Below are positions 22,860 to 35,812 of a stretch of DNA of 64,000 nucleotides, piece by piece (position 1 is the first letter of the stretch; each line of letters begins with the position of its first letter). Below the pieces are notes generated by a model, which saw nothing but the letters and a program-made list of their open reading frames with translations, did no database searches and was not told where the DNA came from. A program made the translations under genes and the position numbers. Source of the stretch: Chelonoidis abingdonii (taxonomy: Eukaryota > Chordata > Testudines > Testudinidae). Location: the NCBI RefSeq assembly GCF_003597395.2, contig NC_133770.1, positions 204,194,342 to 204,258,341 on the forward strand, written 5' to 3'.

Positions 22860-22995
22860 TGAAAGCCCAGTGGCTAAAGCCCACTTCTGTAATGTGGGAG
22901 AAACAAGTTCAACTCCTTTCTCAACATTATGGCAGGGTCGGCGGAAATGAACCCATGTCTCCCACAGCCCAGATAATTCTGCCAGCTGGTGGGCT
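22860..22995 (+). repeat. possible tRNA-derived SINE head
   Basis: 'cccagtggctaaagccc' resembles a pol III A box context, and 'aagttcaactcc', about 40 bases later, resembles a B box. No tail or target duplication is clear. Confidence 0.3.
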
Positions 22996-24789
22996 GCAAG
23001 TTATAAAAGAAACACCTGCTCCCTCCAGTTTGTGAATGGTACCTAAGTCCTAGGTTGAAACTATTCTATCAGTTCATAAATAGTTTGAGGTCACTCAAAA
23101 CTGCACTTTTTAGCAAATAAACTATTTGGCCAAATTTTTTTGCACAGCTCTAGTAATGGTCGGGAAGCCCCTGCTGTTTACTCTGTTTCTGGAGTCGCTA
23201 TTAACCAGATTCTAATCCCTTTACTCAGACGGAATACTAGTTTATTCTATAATTAGTTCCACTAAAGTCAATGGGACCAACCATGGAGTAAATATGACAC
23301 TCAACAAGAGGAAAGAATATTAGAATCTATCTTGATATGACATAATAAGAACCAACTCTAAATCTCCATCATATGTAAGATTGAGTAAGATTACAACTGC
23401 ATGACAGAAAACATCACCCTTTGTTAGAGCATAGGATTGGATTCCAACAAAAATCATAGGAATGCAGAACACAATCCTGTTCTCTCCCTACCCCCAGGGA
23501 TGATGCAAAAAATAGTTGGAGATTGATCATACATGGAAAGTGAAATTATTAATTGTAATACAATATATATTTGAGCAAAATGAAAATTAGGTCGGATATG
23601 AAATTAATAACGCCTCCTCCTAAGTGGATGCCTATTTGTGCTTCACAGAGTGGCCAAATTGTTCAAGAACAGTTCATCTTTGTCAAAAGATCAGGCCCAT
23701 TATGCTTCTGAGGTCAGTGTCTGCATGACCTTTGTAAGTGCTGTTGAATAAGTTAAAGAGACCCAAGGGCAACACTAAATTGTGCACTTGACTTTTCAGA
23801 AAATAGGCTATTTTTTTCCATTTATGGATTGCCATCCTTTGCTCATTCATGCTTATGCCACAACTTTTCACTTAGTTTGTGGCCTATTTTAGCCACTTAC
23901 TGACATAGATAACAATTAAGTCACCTGTGTGCTAAACTTGTATTAATGAGATTTGATTTCAGATATCATCTAATACTAGCTGTCTTGCAAACACATGAAG
24001 TTTGAAAGTTAATGCATTTAAAATTCTTACGTTTTCTTGCCATTACCACTCTGCTACTCTGCCTTTGTTTGCTTTGCAAAACATGTTCTTGAAAGTCTTT
24101 TATCATTCTTAAAGGGTAATTAAAATACTGTACTGGTGGGCCATTATAATAATCATTTTGTGCAATGTTCTGTTTGAGTTTATATCAGCATTCTCTAAAC
24201 TTTGAATATGCTATATTTATTGCACTGAAATCTATTGTTGGTCCATGTTCTCGTCACACAAGTGATGTGACAATTGAGCCCCTCTGAGTGCAGCTTACTT
24301 AACTGTTACATGTGGCAAAGGTTAATTTCATTTTTTAATGGTGACAACTGTGCCTTTGTAACAAGGTGTCTGTTTTCAGTTCCTGTAGCTATTTGTAAGC
24401 TTTCCTTCTTTCTGGGTATACCCCCAAGCAACCTTATTCAAAAGCCATAATGAATTTGCCAGAATGGACCAACAATAGACATCTCTCCATTAGGACAATC
24501 AGTTTTTCAACAGCTAGATTGTGATTTGGACTACATGCCTGTTCAGGGAAGTAAGTCCTCCATTTGGGTTTGCACCCCTGGAACACCAACTTACTGCACC
24601 CCTCACCCTACGAGTTGGTGGGTGAGAAGTAGGAAATAAACAGAAACAAAGATGGTCAAAGATAGGTGGGGACATAATGGAGAAGGGGCAAAGCCTTGGT
24701 TCCACTTATCTAGGCCAACACAATAAGTAAAGACCAGCAACAATACTTATTTGGGTGCTAAACGTGGATGTAGAAGCCAAATATAGTCA

Positions 24790-24912
24790 CCCACTTTTGA
24801 GAATCTTGAACAAAATGACTTGTTCTAGGTCACAAAGGAAGTTTCAGCAGAGCTAATAACTGAACCCAGACATCCTGAGTTCCATGTGAGTGCCTTAGCC
24901 ACAAGACTAACT
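24790..24912 (-). repeat. MIR-like SINE
   Basis: Minus-strand reading of 'ggtcacaaaggaagtttcagcagagc ... ctgaacccagacatcctgagttcc ... gtgccttagccacaagac' follows the MIR tRNA-like head and core in order. Diverged. Confidence 0.5.
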
Positions 24913-25884
24913 ACTTATCAGTCTGTGTGTAATTTAAGGGGTTCTCTATTTAGCAACCTTGGACATTTCTTTACAAGTCTTCTAATCAATTTTTGAAGAG
25001 CTTTTCAAAATTCATGTAGTGTACGTGAATTGATCACAGACTACTAAAAGTGAATAGTATGAGATCAAGTTCACATTTATAACTGCTCTAATTACCATAT
25101 CAGCTGTTTAAAATATGAGTTCTGCATAATGTGTACAAACAGTCCTTGAAGCTGTGTCCTACCATCTGTCCTCAGGAAATATCTATTTTAATTTTGTTGT
25201 TATGTCATATTAACGTTAGTGAAAAAATATTGCCTAAATTCTGTGGAAAAGATGTGTGATGGTCATTAATGAAACACAAAGCTCTTTGGAAATAAGTAAT
25301 CAGATTTATTTAAAATGTCAGAAGTCCTCTGAGGGATCTTTCTTGTTATGGAAAATCAAACTGACTATTTGATTTACTTTTTAGTGAATTGGATGATTCC
25401 AAAACCAATCTAAAAACAATTATGTGTCAACTTGATTTGAGCTGATACAGCCTTGATAAACATGGGTATTCGGGATACAAGTCTACTTGTTTCATATCAT
25501 CCAAAGATTGCCAATATTTGTTTCCAAGTCTGGACATTTAATAATCAAAGTCTTGAGACAGTTAATTATAACACTTCACATTTTCAAAGAGCTATTCATC
25601 TTGGAATTCTTTATGGTCAATGAATGGACTCCAACAATTTGAAGTATAGTCAATTTAAAAAGAAAATAGTTCCAGACAATTTTTTTTTGTCACGACATGT
25701 TTTTTTTATTTTTGCAATCACATAGTTCCATTTTCTTTTTTTTTTCCCTCCATTTTGCTCACACACATGAACGTCAAGGACAACTGATTGCGGCCTGGGT
25801 CGAAAGACCAGTGAATTTGATGGAAGTATTACCATGACTTCAATGAGTATTGGATCTGCCTTGAGAGAAAATAAGAAATTAATA

Positions 25885-25985
25885 TAATTTATTATTAATA
25901 TTTCAGGAGTGCCTACAATTTGCTAAGTGCTTACCAAACATAAGGGAAGGCACAGCCCCAGCCCCAAATAATGTACATTCTAATG
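25885..25985 (-). repeat. SINE 3' tail remnant
   Basis: 'ttattattaatatttcaggagtgcctacaatttgctaagtgcttaccaaaca ... cagccccagcccca' is the reverse of the tail found at 380-510 and 40.2-40.35 kb. Confidence 0.45.
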
Positions 25986-27525
25986 GCACACATGACGCAG
26001 CAAGAGAGAGCTACAGAAATTCCCTGGATGGCAGTTATAAGAATGAAAGGAATATAAGTATTTAATTGTTATGCACAAATTTTATCACAAAATATATTCC
26101 CCAACATCAAAAAATAACTCCATACTCCCTATTAATATCCCCTTCGAGAGCAAAGTGACCTATCTTTTAAGCCAACCTATCCATTTCTCTTTCTTTTTCT
26201 ACCCCATCCACACTGATATTCAACCATCCTTCCCTTTCCTGATATCCAACTCTCTCCCCACCTCCCAAAACTTTCCCCGTCTATTCTCATAACAACCTGT
26301 GAGCCTGACAATTTACCCTGGGCAAGTCACTCCCTGACAACTAGTCCTTTTCATGCATAAGTTGTCCCCATATCTCCTTAGCATAACTCATGCTATCAGA
26401 GGCTCCAAAGGCTGTCAAAGTTATTCTCATTCTCCCACTTAGAATCAAATAAATATGATTTAATCTTTCAGATTTTCAAGTAAAAATCTTAGCCATCTCA
26501 CGAAAAGACCATTTCCCTTAAGAGATCACTTTTTATTGGTCTCTTGTATGATAATTAATACAGATTTCCTTGTACTTAGCTTCTCGCGTTTATTTTTGCT
26601 CTCGTATCTCTATAGTAGACTTCCATTGTTTGATCCTTGCCTGATTACAAATTGTACTGGTGACATTCTAAATGCAGCTAAACTGGCAGAGAATGAATGG
26701 CTGATATTGGACATTCTATTGTATGTCACTGGCAATTGTGATTCTCCCTTTAGAATACTTGGGGTACACCTATAGCCAGAAAATAAAACCTTCCCACATA
26801 CTCTCATACAAACCTTTAGCCACATTCTATGTACCATTATAGCAGTTAGATGAGCAGCATAACGTTTCCATCTTTCAGATGAAGGATTGATGCCAGGTCA
26901 GCTGCTCAATTGCTTTAAACTGTATCGAAGGCTCCAATGACGCAGCAGAAGTTCAGGAAAGGTACCTGTACTTCATGCAACCATCTGGTAATGACAGCAG
27001 AAGGCTGAGAGATCATGCCCCTGCCTCTGTTACGATGCAGTCCTAGTTGGTAGTGGTATTGATGCAATTCCACTGTGCAACGAAGAAGAATTTAGATTTG
27101 CAGACACGGGGTCAGATATAGAGTTGGTTGAACATTTGTGAGGTGGATTTTCTAAATTTATATTATGATTTGAGGACAAGTACTCAAAATATTTAGTTTT
27201 TTCCCCTATCTTTTAAAAACTAATTTATTATAAATTAGAAATTTCTGTAAAAAAAAGGTTTTGTAAATATTTCCCCTCTAAAACTATAAGAGCGTTTCTG
27301 CATTTGTCAAAAAGCTCTGTTTTGGTGAGGGCAGTATTTTCCCAATCACTGAAATTATAAAGGGTGTTGAAATTTATGGGTGGGGGTGTTGGCAAAAGAC
27401 TAAATTGGTAACACTGCTTAACTAGGCTACCACTGTGAGGGGGATAGGAGAGTTCAGGGGAGCGTACACTCTATGATGACATGGAAAGGTGGGCAACAGG
27501 CTGGAGTTGTGGCTGGATGGATAAC

Positions 27526-27533
27526 TGGCTCCT
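27526..27533. repeat. 8-bp target-site duplication, left copy
   Basis: TGGCTCCT, repeated exactly at 27661-27668 on the other side of the short Penelope-like copy. Confidence 0.75.
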
Positions 27534-27660
27534 GCATCCGACGAAGTGGGTATTCACCCACGAAAGCCCATGCTCCAATACGTCTGTTGGTCTATAAGGT
27601 GCCACAGGACTCTTTGCTGCTTTTACAGATCCAGACTAACATGGCTACTCCTCTGATACT
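27534..27660 (+). mobile_element. 5'-truncated Penelope-like element (copy 3)
   Basis: A 127-bp insertion nearly identical to 2978-3105, ending in the same CTGATACT. It begins two to four bases before the hammerhead-like core and is bounded by an exact 8-bp duplication. Truncation right at the ribozyme-like core suggests that either reverse transcription stopped there or the template RNA began there. Confidence 0.8.
27538..27575 (+). ncRNA. hammerhead-ribozyme-like core (copy 3)
   Basis: CCGACGA (27538-27544; first-box T changed to C), extra A, GTGGGT-ATTC-ACCCAC, GAAA (27562-27565), GC-CCAT-GC, TC (27574-27575). Same architecture as 2983-3020, with a different stem III loop. Confidence 0.35.
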
Positions 27661-27668
27661 TGGCTCCT

Positions 27669-30600
27669 ACTATAATTCACTTTCCCCACCCTCCTCTGCA
27701 TGAACTTATTAGGAGCTATGAAAGATACTGAGGCTAAGGCCTGGATGAGAATCCTTTCCTCTTCTTCTCCCTCCACATCCTCTCATTTCAGTACAGTACT
27801 TGGGAGTGGACTATGCCCCACTTAAAAACTGAGCTCAAGCTATCATTGGTCATTCACCCTCTTTTATCTTACATTTATTGCTTGAATTCTGTATTATAGT
27901 TATTGCATATTTAATTAAGGAAGCAGCACAGAGGCGCCACAAAACAATTTTTGGGCCTGTCACTCATATTCCCACCAATATAGGTTAACTGGGACATAAT
28001 TGGCAGATCAATTAATTGAGTAGAACTATAGCTGAGGGGCTAATTTGAAGGGGAAGCAACCCCAGCAGCAGGGAGCATATACATTGAGAGGAAGGAATTG
28101 CTAAGAGCCTGAAGGAAGACAGCGGTAGGAAAGACTGGCTTCTGTTAGTTCAGTTTCCTTGCCCATAAATAAGTGGGGAACTGTAAATATATGTAAATAG
28201 CACTACAGGTGCTGGAACAAAACAGTAAAACATAGTGAAGGGTGAAGGACACCTGACATGGGATGGTCTGTGATAAAGGCCTGAAAGGTCTCTCAAGGGG
28301 ATCATCCTGAGACTCTCCCCAAGTAGAAAGAGAATTTCCTTGCCCATCCATTGTTACTTCAGATAACTTTTTGGTCATAATCCTGCTAAGTTCTGAGCAA
28401 TCCTTTCATATACTAATCATTTTCAACTCCTGTTGAAGTCAGCACTTTGAGCTTCAATCCCTGTCTACATAGATCCTGATTCAAATCACAATGAAGTTAA
28501 TGGGAGTCTTTCCAATGGGCTTTGAACCAGGCCCACAGAGAGATGTAAGTACAATTCTAATATGTTTGCTGGTCTATGTTAATTATTAGTAAAATATTTT
28601 CCTTAATGTATATACAAATACAAAATCCACAAAACAGTTACCTGTTATGAGTTGTATTTTTTTATGGCAAGGGGAATGGCAAATTGGAACATAAGCCTAA
28701 TATTGTGTTCTCAGAAATAACAAGGACAATGGAAATAATGAGATGACATTCTTGTCTTGGGCCTCTGTATTTTTAATTCTTGTTTAACTAGGAGGTATAA
28801 GATGAAAAGCCTGCCTGGAACAGTGGGACATAGTAGCTTTCTCATGACTTCATCAGAAGGTCATGTCCAAAGATGCCGAGAGGAAGGGAGAGTGCTACTG
28901 TTTAAATGAAATTTTCCTAGAGGTTTTTCTGCATGGAAGAAATCTTTTGCTTTAGTACAGTACCAGTCATCATTTCCAGCCATAATGAGCTATCTTACCT
29001 AGTATCCTGTTGTTCAAGCCTTTTTATGACAGTCTCTGCTCTTCCATATGGGTAAGTATTTTATTATTTCCATTCTTTATCGACTTAAAGGTCATTATCA
29101 ATTCTGGTTATTTCCCCCATAGCTCTTCTTGTTTTCATGCAACTTTCCAGCCCTTCACTGACCTTTCAAAAACTTATGAAAGTTACGGTAATTTTTATCT
29201 GAACTCACAGTCTTTGAAGCATAGCAGTTTTCCATCACACACATACGTAACTTAGCCTTTAGGAACTGTGAATCAAACATTTTCCTGTTTAAAACAAGTT
29301 TAACGCAGAAATGCAATTATTAAAGAAATGTGAACTAATTTAAACCTAGTTGGAGGCATTAACCTTCCCATTCGTTCAGCCACTTTGACTGGATAAGTGC
29401 TGACTTAATTTTTTTTGTTGCCTGTCAGTAAAGTATTCCATCAGTATGCAATATCTTGAAGAAAAGAATTGATGTACTGTGCTGTTGGGCAGAAACAATA
29501 GAGATTACTCTCTCTGAATTCAAATTATTGAGCAGTATTGTGTTGCCCATTAGCTTAAATGAGGACATTTTGTAATGCCAAGTACATAATACCAGCCTCC
29601 ATATTCACTGTGCACGAACCTGGTTTATATTCTTGTTTTGAAAATTGTCAGAGTTTGGGATTTCCATTCACTGATATTTTTGTTACATGTATAAGCATGG
29701 AATCATTTGAATTTTCAGTTCAATGGCAGCTCTGTGTTTAGTTTTTGTGATTTAGGATCAATGTTGCAATCCAGAGTGATTTACAACAGTGTTTTTTGTT
29801 TGTATACCAGAGGGAAAGTGATAACCATCATCTAATGAGTTATTGAATCATGAATAACCCAGACATCATAAAACATTTACTTCCCTTTTTTTCCTTAACT
29901 TCTTAACTCTGAGTTCCCAAGTCTATAATGCCTCATGAACCAAATTCTGCCCTTAGTTACATCCCTGAAAACCAACTGGGTGTAACTAATTAAAGAATTA
30001 GACTGCATAGGTCTGTTTAGATATGAGCCAGGCAATTGTGCCTTGCTGAAAGGAGACTATTGTTCCTAGCATTTTAGGTTCGTTCTCACTCTTTAATGTT
30101 GAATGCAAAACACTTCTGGGAAATCCAGTTAATCAACAAAAATGCTATATTACCTTCTGCTTTTTGGTGCTGAGGGTAACAAATTGTGGCCAGGAATGAA
30201 GGAAACTTGCAAATTAAGGGACAATTTTTGCTACATAATACCCCAAGTTTTGTGCAGTTTTGGGCAGATGGGCCTAAGGAGAGGGAAGAATGGGAAAGTA
30301 ACCATTCTGTGTGGAATATCTTCCTTTGTTCCAGGAGGATTTCTAATGAGATTTCTGGTTGGACTGGAAATAACTGCCACTCCCAACAGTGTAATCTCAG
30401 GCTGTTCCCACTTCTTGAAGTTGAACTCTTGAGCAGCTACCTTTAAGGAGCTTGGGAAATTGACAGATCTAGGGTGAATTAACTCTCAGTCACACTTTTA
30501 TAATGGTGCTGAGAATAATTTTGTCCTGCGTACATCAGCACTTAGCCCATTTTCATAATGAGTTATGGGAACTTGATGTTGTTAACAGTTGTAGTAATGT

Positions 30601-30780
30601 GTCTGTTTCCGAGTATAGACAGGGCTATGAAGAGGCATTTCTGGTGTACCAGTGGACAAGGAAAGGATTGTCAGAATTCTTTGACCTCCAACTCATTATG
30701 ATGAGATATCCTTGCTAGAAGTAAATATTCCACATACTATGAGGATTTACATAACAAGGGTATTGAAACATCTTAAACTT
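27669..30780. other. no gene seen; possible old LTR-like stretch
   Basis: Around 27990-28370 the sequence is less AT-rich and vaguely resembles a turtle LTR, but I cannot show ends or a duplicated copy. The rest is unique. The overlapping frames at 30142-30446 have no motif. Confidence 0.4.
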
Positions 30781-30794
30781 TCAAAATATACATA

Positions 30795-31860
30795 TTGGGA
30801 CTGAACTGGCTGAAAATTTGATAAAAATGCCTTTTCTATTGAACAAAAATGTCGTGAGAGAATTTCTATTTTTCTTAAAAAAAAATTTGTAGTGGAAGTT
30901 ATAGAAAAACTGAAAACCAAAAATGGTTCAGTTTTCAAAAGTTGAATTTGTTGGCTATTGGATTATTGGGTGAAAACCTGAAAATTGTTCAAGGCTGTCT
31001 ATGAAGACAAGAGTTTGTGTTTTCTTTTAAAGTTTTTGCAGGAAATAAAATATATTTCCAAACCTGATCTAGTTTTAAGTAGATACAAACAAAGAACAGT
31101 GGATCCAATCCTGACCTCAGTGAACTCGATGGAGACATGATGGTGCTACTAATATGTAGAGTTACTGTTACTGCCATAGAAGTAGTACCAAAAGGTTATG
31201 TGCTCACAGTCCTTACTTGGTAACACAAGAAGTTAGAGGAGTAAGGCTCCTGTTTCACTGTACTCAGATCTGAAGCTGACCAAAGGGAAGAGAACAGAGG
31301 TTACCTTCTCATGCTCCCCTCTGTGAGTAAGGAGGGGGCGGATGTGAAAAGGATAAGATACCGGGGAAGCCCTGGCTCCAGTCCCCAGAGTAGATGACCA
31401 GAGAGAAAGCCAGAGGAACAAGTGCAGGTGTAGAAGAAGAGTTATAGCTCTACATCACAATCTGAGCTGGACAAAATTTTTACCCCAAAGTTTTTTGTTC
31501 TTTGTCTGAAAAATGAGATTTAGGTCAACCAAAACGCTTTGTGAATTTGGGTTGAATTTGCTGAATTGTTTTGGTGGGGGGGGAGGGTGAAGAAAAGAAA
31601 TAAAAACAAATCCAAAAACATCTAAACTTTTGTTTTGAAATGTTTGGAATGAAAGATTTTTATTTCTTCAGTTGAAAATGCCATTTCCTTTTGAATTATA
31701 TTGTAATTTTACTTTATAAAATAAAGTTTAAAAAAATCTGAAAATGAGATGTAACCTTTTTGGTTTGGGTTGAATTAAATGTTTCAGTTGAACTAAAACT
31801 ATTTTTTCTCAATTTTTTTAATTCAGCCACCAAATTAAAACATCAGTTGTACACACAGCT
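30795..31860 (+). repeat. AT-rich interspersed repeat, two segments
   Basis: Segments 30795-30985 and 31463-31860 share a texture rich in GAAAATTTT, TTTTGAAA and 'tcagttt', with 'gaactggctgaaaattt' and 'gagctggacaaaattttta' as starting blocks. The same texture appears at 57655-58030. In turtles this matches an interspersed repeat that I recall but cannot name. The 31000-31460 stretch between them looks unique. Confidence 0.45.
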
Positions 31861-34690
31861 TTAATAATCATTCATTCTCTGGTTTGGTCCCCAGGTACAA
31901 CAGCTGTACACCACCTTACTACGTTAAAGGAGACAGATTGTAAAGCTACTAGGTAGGACAAAATATTCTAAGTCTTAACTTTTCATGCTTCCTCCTCAGA
32001 CAATTACAAAGGCATGTCCATTTGAGAAAAATGGAATACTTTTTTCCATTGGCCTGAATAACAGAACTTTCATTTTTAACATGGAATGATGTGGTCACCA
32101 AAAATCAATGTATACTCACAGTTAACACAGAAGGGGACAGATTCTAAGTTGATGTAGATCAACATAACTTCATTTAAGTCAATGGAGCTACATATGAAGT
32201 GTACCAGCTTGGATCCAGACTTAAAGTTTCTAAATCACAGCAGCTATTCCTATTCCAAGATAATCGTATAGTGTATATGGTAACTCTAGGTAAATACGGA
32301 CTGTTAAATGGCATCCATTGTGAGTTCTAGCTAGGTTTATCAAAGGAGCCTGAAGCTGCTAGGCACTCAAATCCCAGTTCAAGTAATTGGGAACTGGAAA
32401 TCTGGGTAGCCAACGCAAGGGTGCAAGGTGCAATGCAAGGTGCATTATTTATTAAATACAACATTACTGCTCTTGTGTACTGACTACCCTGATCTCAGGT
32501 AGCAACACAGGGAGAATAATCTCCACAAAGCTGCTACAACCCTCTTCCTCATGCAAGTGGGAGGGATGGGATGAGAAGCGGTTGGACGATTTTCTCTGTC
32601 CCTACTGTGCATTGGCTAGTGTTGCTAAAACAGTGTGCTGGCTAAAGTATACTGGTGGAAGGTAGTTGCCTCTTGGAACAAAGGGAAACCCAGCAAACAG
32701 AGTGTGACAATCAGCTTCACACTCTGCCTTCCTGTCTGATACAATGCAACAGTGCTCTTAACCTTTGGTCAAGGCTTATGGCAGAGCTACAACTGACCCC
32801 ACAACTGGCACAAAATATAAATACTCCCACAATCTCAAACTCAGTCTCTTTCCTATGTTTTTACTTTCCTTATCGCTTTGCATTACTAGTTGCACTATCA
32901 CTTTATTATGTATGAATGAGCAATAAGATACTTGACAAACTTTTGGCAGGTTCTATTTTTTAAGAAAAATTAGGCATATAAATATTTAATTTAAACCTTA
33001 TTTACTAAATTAAGTACATTGAATTATAGTCATATACATAGCCACAGGACCGGGGAAAATGTTTTTGCATTGTAATTTACATAAATACAGAGCTGCTGCC
33101 TCAAGAAACTGTAAAAGAACACAAAGTATTAATATTTGTACTTAAAATAACATTGAAAATGTATGCATCTTTATTACATTGGTTCATTAATATTTTCAAT
33201 TTATTCAAACTTTACTCCCTATTTCAGTTTTTTTAGCTTTCATTTTATTTTACTACTCCATATTGAAACTAGAGTTTATTCTTTGCAGATATAAAACTTA
33301 ATGCAATAGAAATATTGTTCAGTGGTCTTATTTTATTTTTCTTCTTAAAATGCACCTGTTGTTCTCCAAGCTCATGTACACATTCAAACTATAAATTTGT
33401 AATACAATGAAGTTAAATGTGTAAATTAGAGTAATTCTGAGTATCATAAGATCCAGATTCTCACCTGGTGTAAATCACTGAAGAATTAATCCATTCAATG
33501 GCTCTATGCCAATCCACCTGCTGAAGGGAGATAATAAAGATGCACAGAGCCTTTATGCAGACAACAATGGCCCTTCTTTCTGATCTCCTGGGTTCCACAG
33601 AGTTCACAGGAGATCTATGGGGTTTGGGACGGATACCATGACTCTCTTTAGGATGGGGAAAACATACCCTACCTCCTCAATAGAACAATATAGGTCAAAT
33701 CTTTACTCAGAAAAACATTTCAGATATTTTCTTCCCTTTAGCCCTCTTCCTTGGGTTTTATTTGCAGAAGTGAGTGTGCATACTGTGCAGAGTCACAGAG
33801 ATTGCAAATGAAGAGTGACATGTATTGGCGGAATTGTATAGGGCCCATTTGCAGAATAACAGGACATATTCTTTTTGGCCGTAAAGTATTCACCATCTTT
33901 CAGTTTCTTTAGCATTAAAATGTAAAATGTTTAAGGGAAAATAATAAAATAGCAAGAGAATATCTGGCAAAATTACACCTGAAAAGTTCTGCCCTAATCC
34001 TATGGTGCACTTGCATGAACTGCTGACATTTCATACCAGCCCTGTGTGGAATAATTGTCTGGAAATAAGAACCCTGGTTCCCTGAGTGACTGGCTGTCTC
34101 CAGAATGGTGCTGAAACCTTTCACCTCCAATTGAACTTGGGCCCAATGTGCTCTAAAAAGGAAAATGAATCTGCACGGTTTTATATACTTGTTCTCACAG
34201 GGCCTGATTTTAGGTTGTTCTAGGCTCCTATTCAGGCCTAGACTTTCAGAACTTCACAGAATCAAAGTCATTCTGAGCAAATATGTTTATATTTGTACAT
34301 TATGGAAGTAAGGTTGAGCTGAATTGTGCATTCGAAGCAGGTTTCAACCACTTTGTTAAGTACATCTTTTTAATATATGAAAAACACAGTGCATCCTCCC
34401 TACAATTACAACATTTACTCTTTGACTAGAGAGAGAATTTTCAGAGAATTTACTAGTAAACATGTTAATTCACTGTAGTGAAAATGAAACATCTTCAACA
34501 ATCATGTGTAAGCAGAGTCAGGATGAGCTGTACCCTGACATCTGGTGGTGAAGTATGGGAAGTGTGGAAAGAATGTCTGGAATGCGAAATCTCAAATATT
34601 TGCATAGGCACGCCTACCCCATCCCAGACTGCCGAGCTGTGGGACTGCTTTGTGACAGAAATGACTCAAACCTCAGATTGGGTCGGTACA
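31861..34690. other. unique AT-rich sequence, no gene seen
   Basis: Traces of the palindromic 'gatgtagatcaacataacttcatttaagtcaatgg' type repeat at 32145-32215 and near 33450-33520. No coding signature. Confidence 0.6.
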
Positions 34691-34694
34691 TATG

Positions 34695-35812
34695 CTAGAA
34701 CAAGGGGCCAATGAGGTTCCAACCCTGTGAATAGAGAAGAGGTTGGACAGGTATTTGGATGCTGGTACCGTGCAGGCATCGTGTGAACGCTAGAGAACCA
34801 GGTTGCGCCTCCTTCCTCTTCTCACTATGAAATTGTCAGAGTTGATATTGTTTTTATTCCCTTAAGACTCGAGATACAGGTTGCTGAGACTGACTAGCAC
34901 TTGGGCTAAATGGCCTGCATAGCACTGGGCTCCCTACTATGTGTGAGATCAACTAAGAGCTAGAAACTAACCTGAGCTGGGGGAGTACTGAGTACTGTGC
35001 TAAAACTAGTGGGGAGCACTATGAGCTATACATGTGGCAGCCAGAGCAAGTGGCGGAATGGAGCAGTTTAATAGGATGCTGGACGGAACAAAGGCAGCTA
35101 GATGGAGAATGGTGCGGCTGAGACAAGAAGCAGTGTAACTTGTGGGGCTGTGGAGCGTCCCCCATAGAGCGAGCCGAAAGTCGAGCAGTTTGCTGGACAC
35201 ACTGTGAGCAGCTCACGCGGCAGCTGGATGGAGTGGAGCAGTTTGATGAAGGCGGCCGGGAGCACGATGAGCGCAGATGTAAGGCGAGCAGCAGTTCGTG
35301 AGAAGGCGGAAGCAGAACCCACGAGAGCAGGGCAGTTGGCCCGGGACCACACGTTAAGGGGCCCACTTTCACCCGCTGGGGGGAGGGGACCACCTACAAG
35401 ATAGACTTTGGAATTCTGGCCAGGTAGCATCTTGACACAGAGACTGTGAGGTTGTTGATTTGGACGTGACTTGAGACTTAAGACCCTAGGGGAAAAGGAC
35501 ATTGCCCAAATAGTACAATTGGGGGTGAGTTATTATGGTTTGTGTAAACTGTGTTTGTGGTGTTACTCCAATGGAGTTGACCACATTGAATTCCTTTCCC
35601 TTTATAAGAAAGATTTCGCTACACTCAGACTCTGTGCTTGCAGAGAGGGGAAGTATTGCCTCCTAGAGGCGCCCAGGAGGGTATGGTATGTAAGTGTCCC
35701 AGGTCACTGGGTGGGGGCTCGAGCCGGTTATGCATTGTGTTATTGAAACGGAACCCCTGGATACTGAACCTGGCCCTTGTTGCTGCCAACTCAGAGGGGC
35801 AGAAGGGTTACA
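34695..35812 (+). mobile_element. LTR of an endogenous LTR retroelement
   Basis: GC-rich compared with its surroundings. From memory it matches a turtle LTR: a purine-rich block ('gcgagcagcagttcgtgagaaggcgg', 35285-35312), a GC-rich 'gggcccactttcacccgctgggggg' block, a decayed polyadenylation region ('cctttataagaaagatt', 35600-35616), then the downstream 'actctgtgcttgcagagaggggaagtattgcc' block, ending 'gggttaca'. The left border is uncertain and no target duplication was identified. The antisense frames of 124 and 134 codons here are composition shadows. No internal genes are attached, so it is probably a solo LTR. Confidence 0.55.

Larger units (their letters stand above)
23040..27533. other. 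unique AT-rich sequence, no gene seen
   Basis: Short homopolymer runs (25680-25745), two SINE remnants listed separately, and chance frames below 80 codons. The frame at 26536-26775 and the overlapping one on the other strand are mutually exclusive shadows without known motifs. Confidence 0.6.

Noticed and set aside
24514..24705. Minus-strand 63-codon frame as a small gene
   Set aside because: No motif, no conserved neighbours, and length within chance expectation for this composition.
35019..35502. Antisense frames of 108-134 codons
   Set aside because: They mirror the GC-rich part of an LTR and have Ser/Pro/Leu composition typical of shadow frames.
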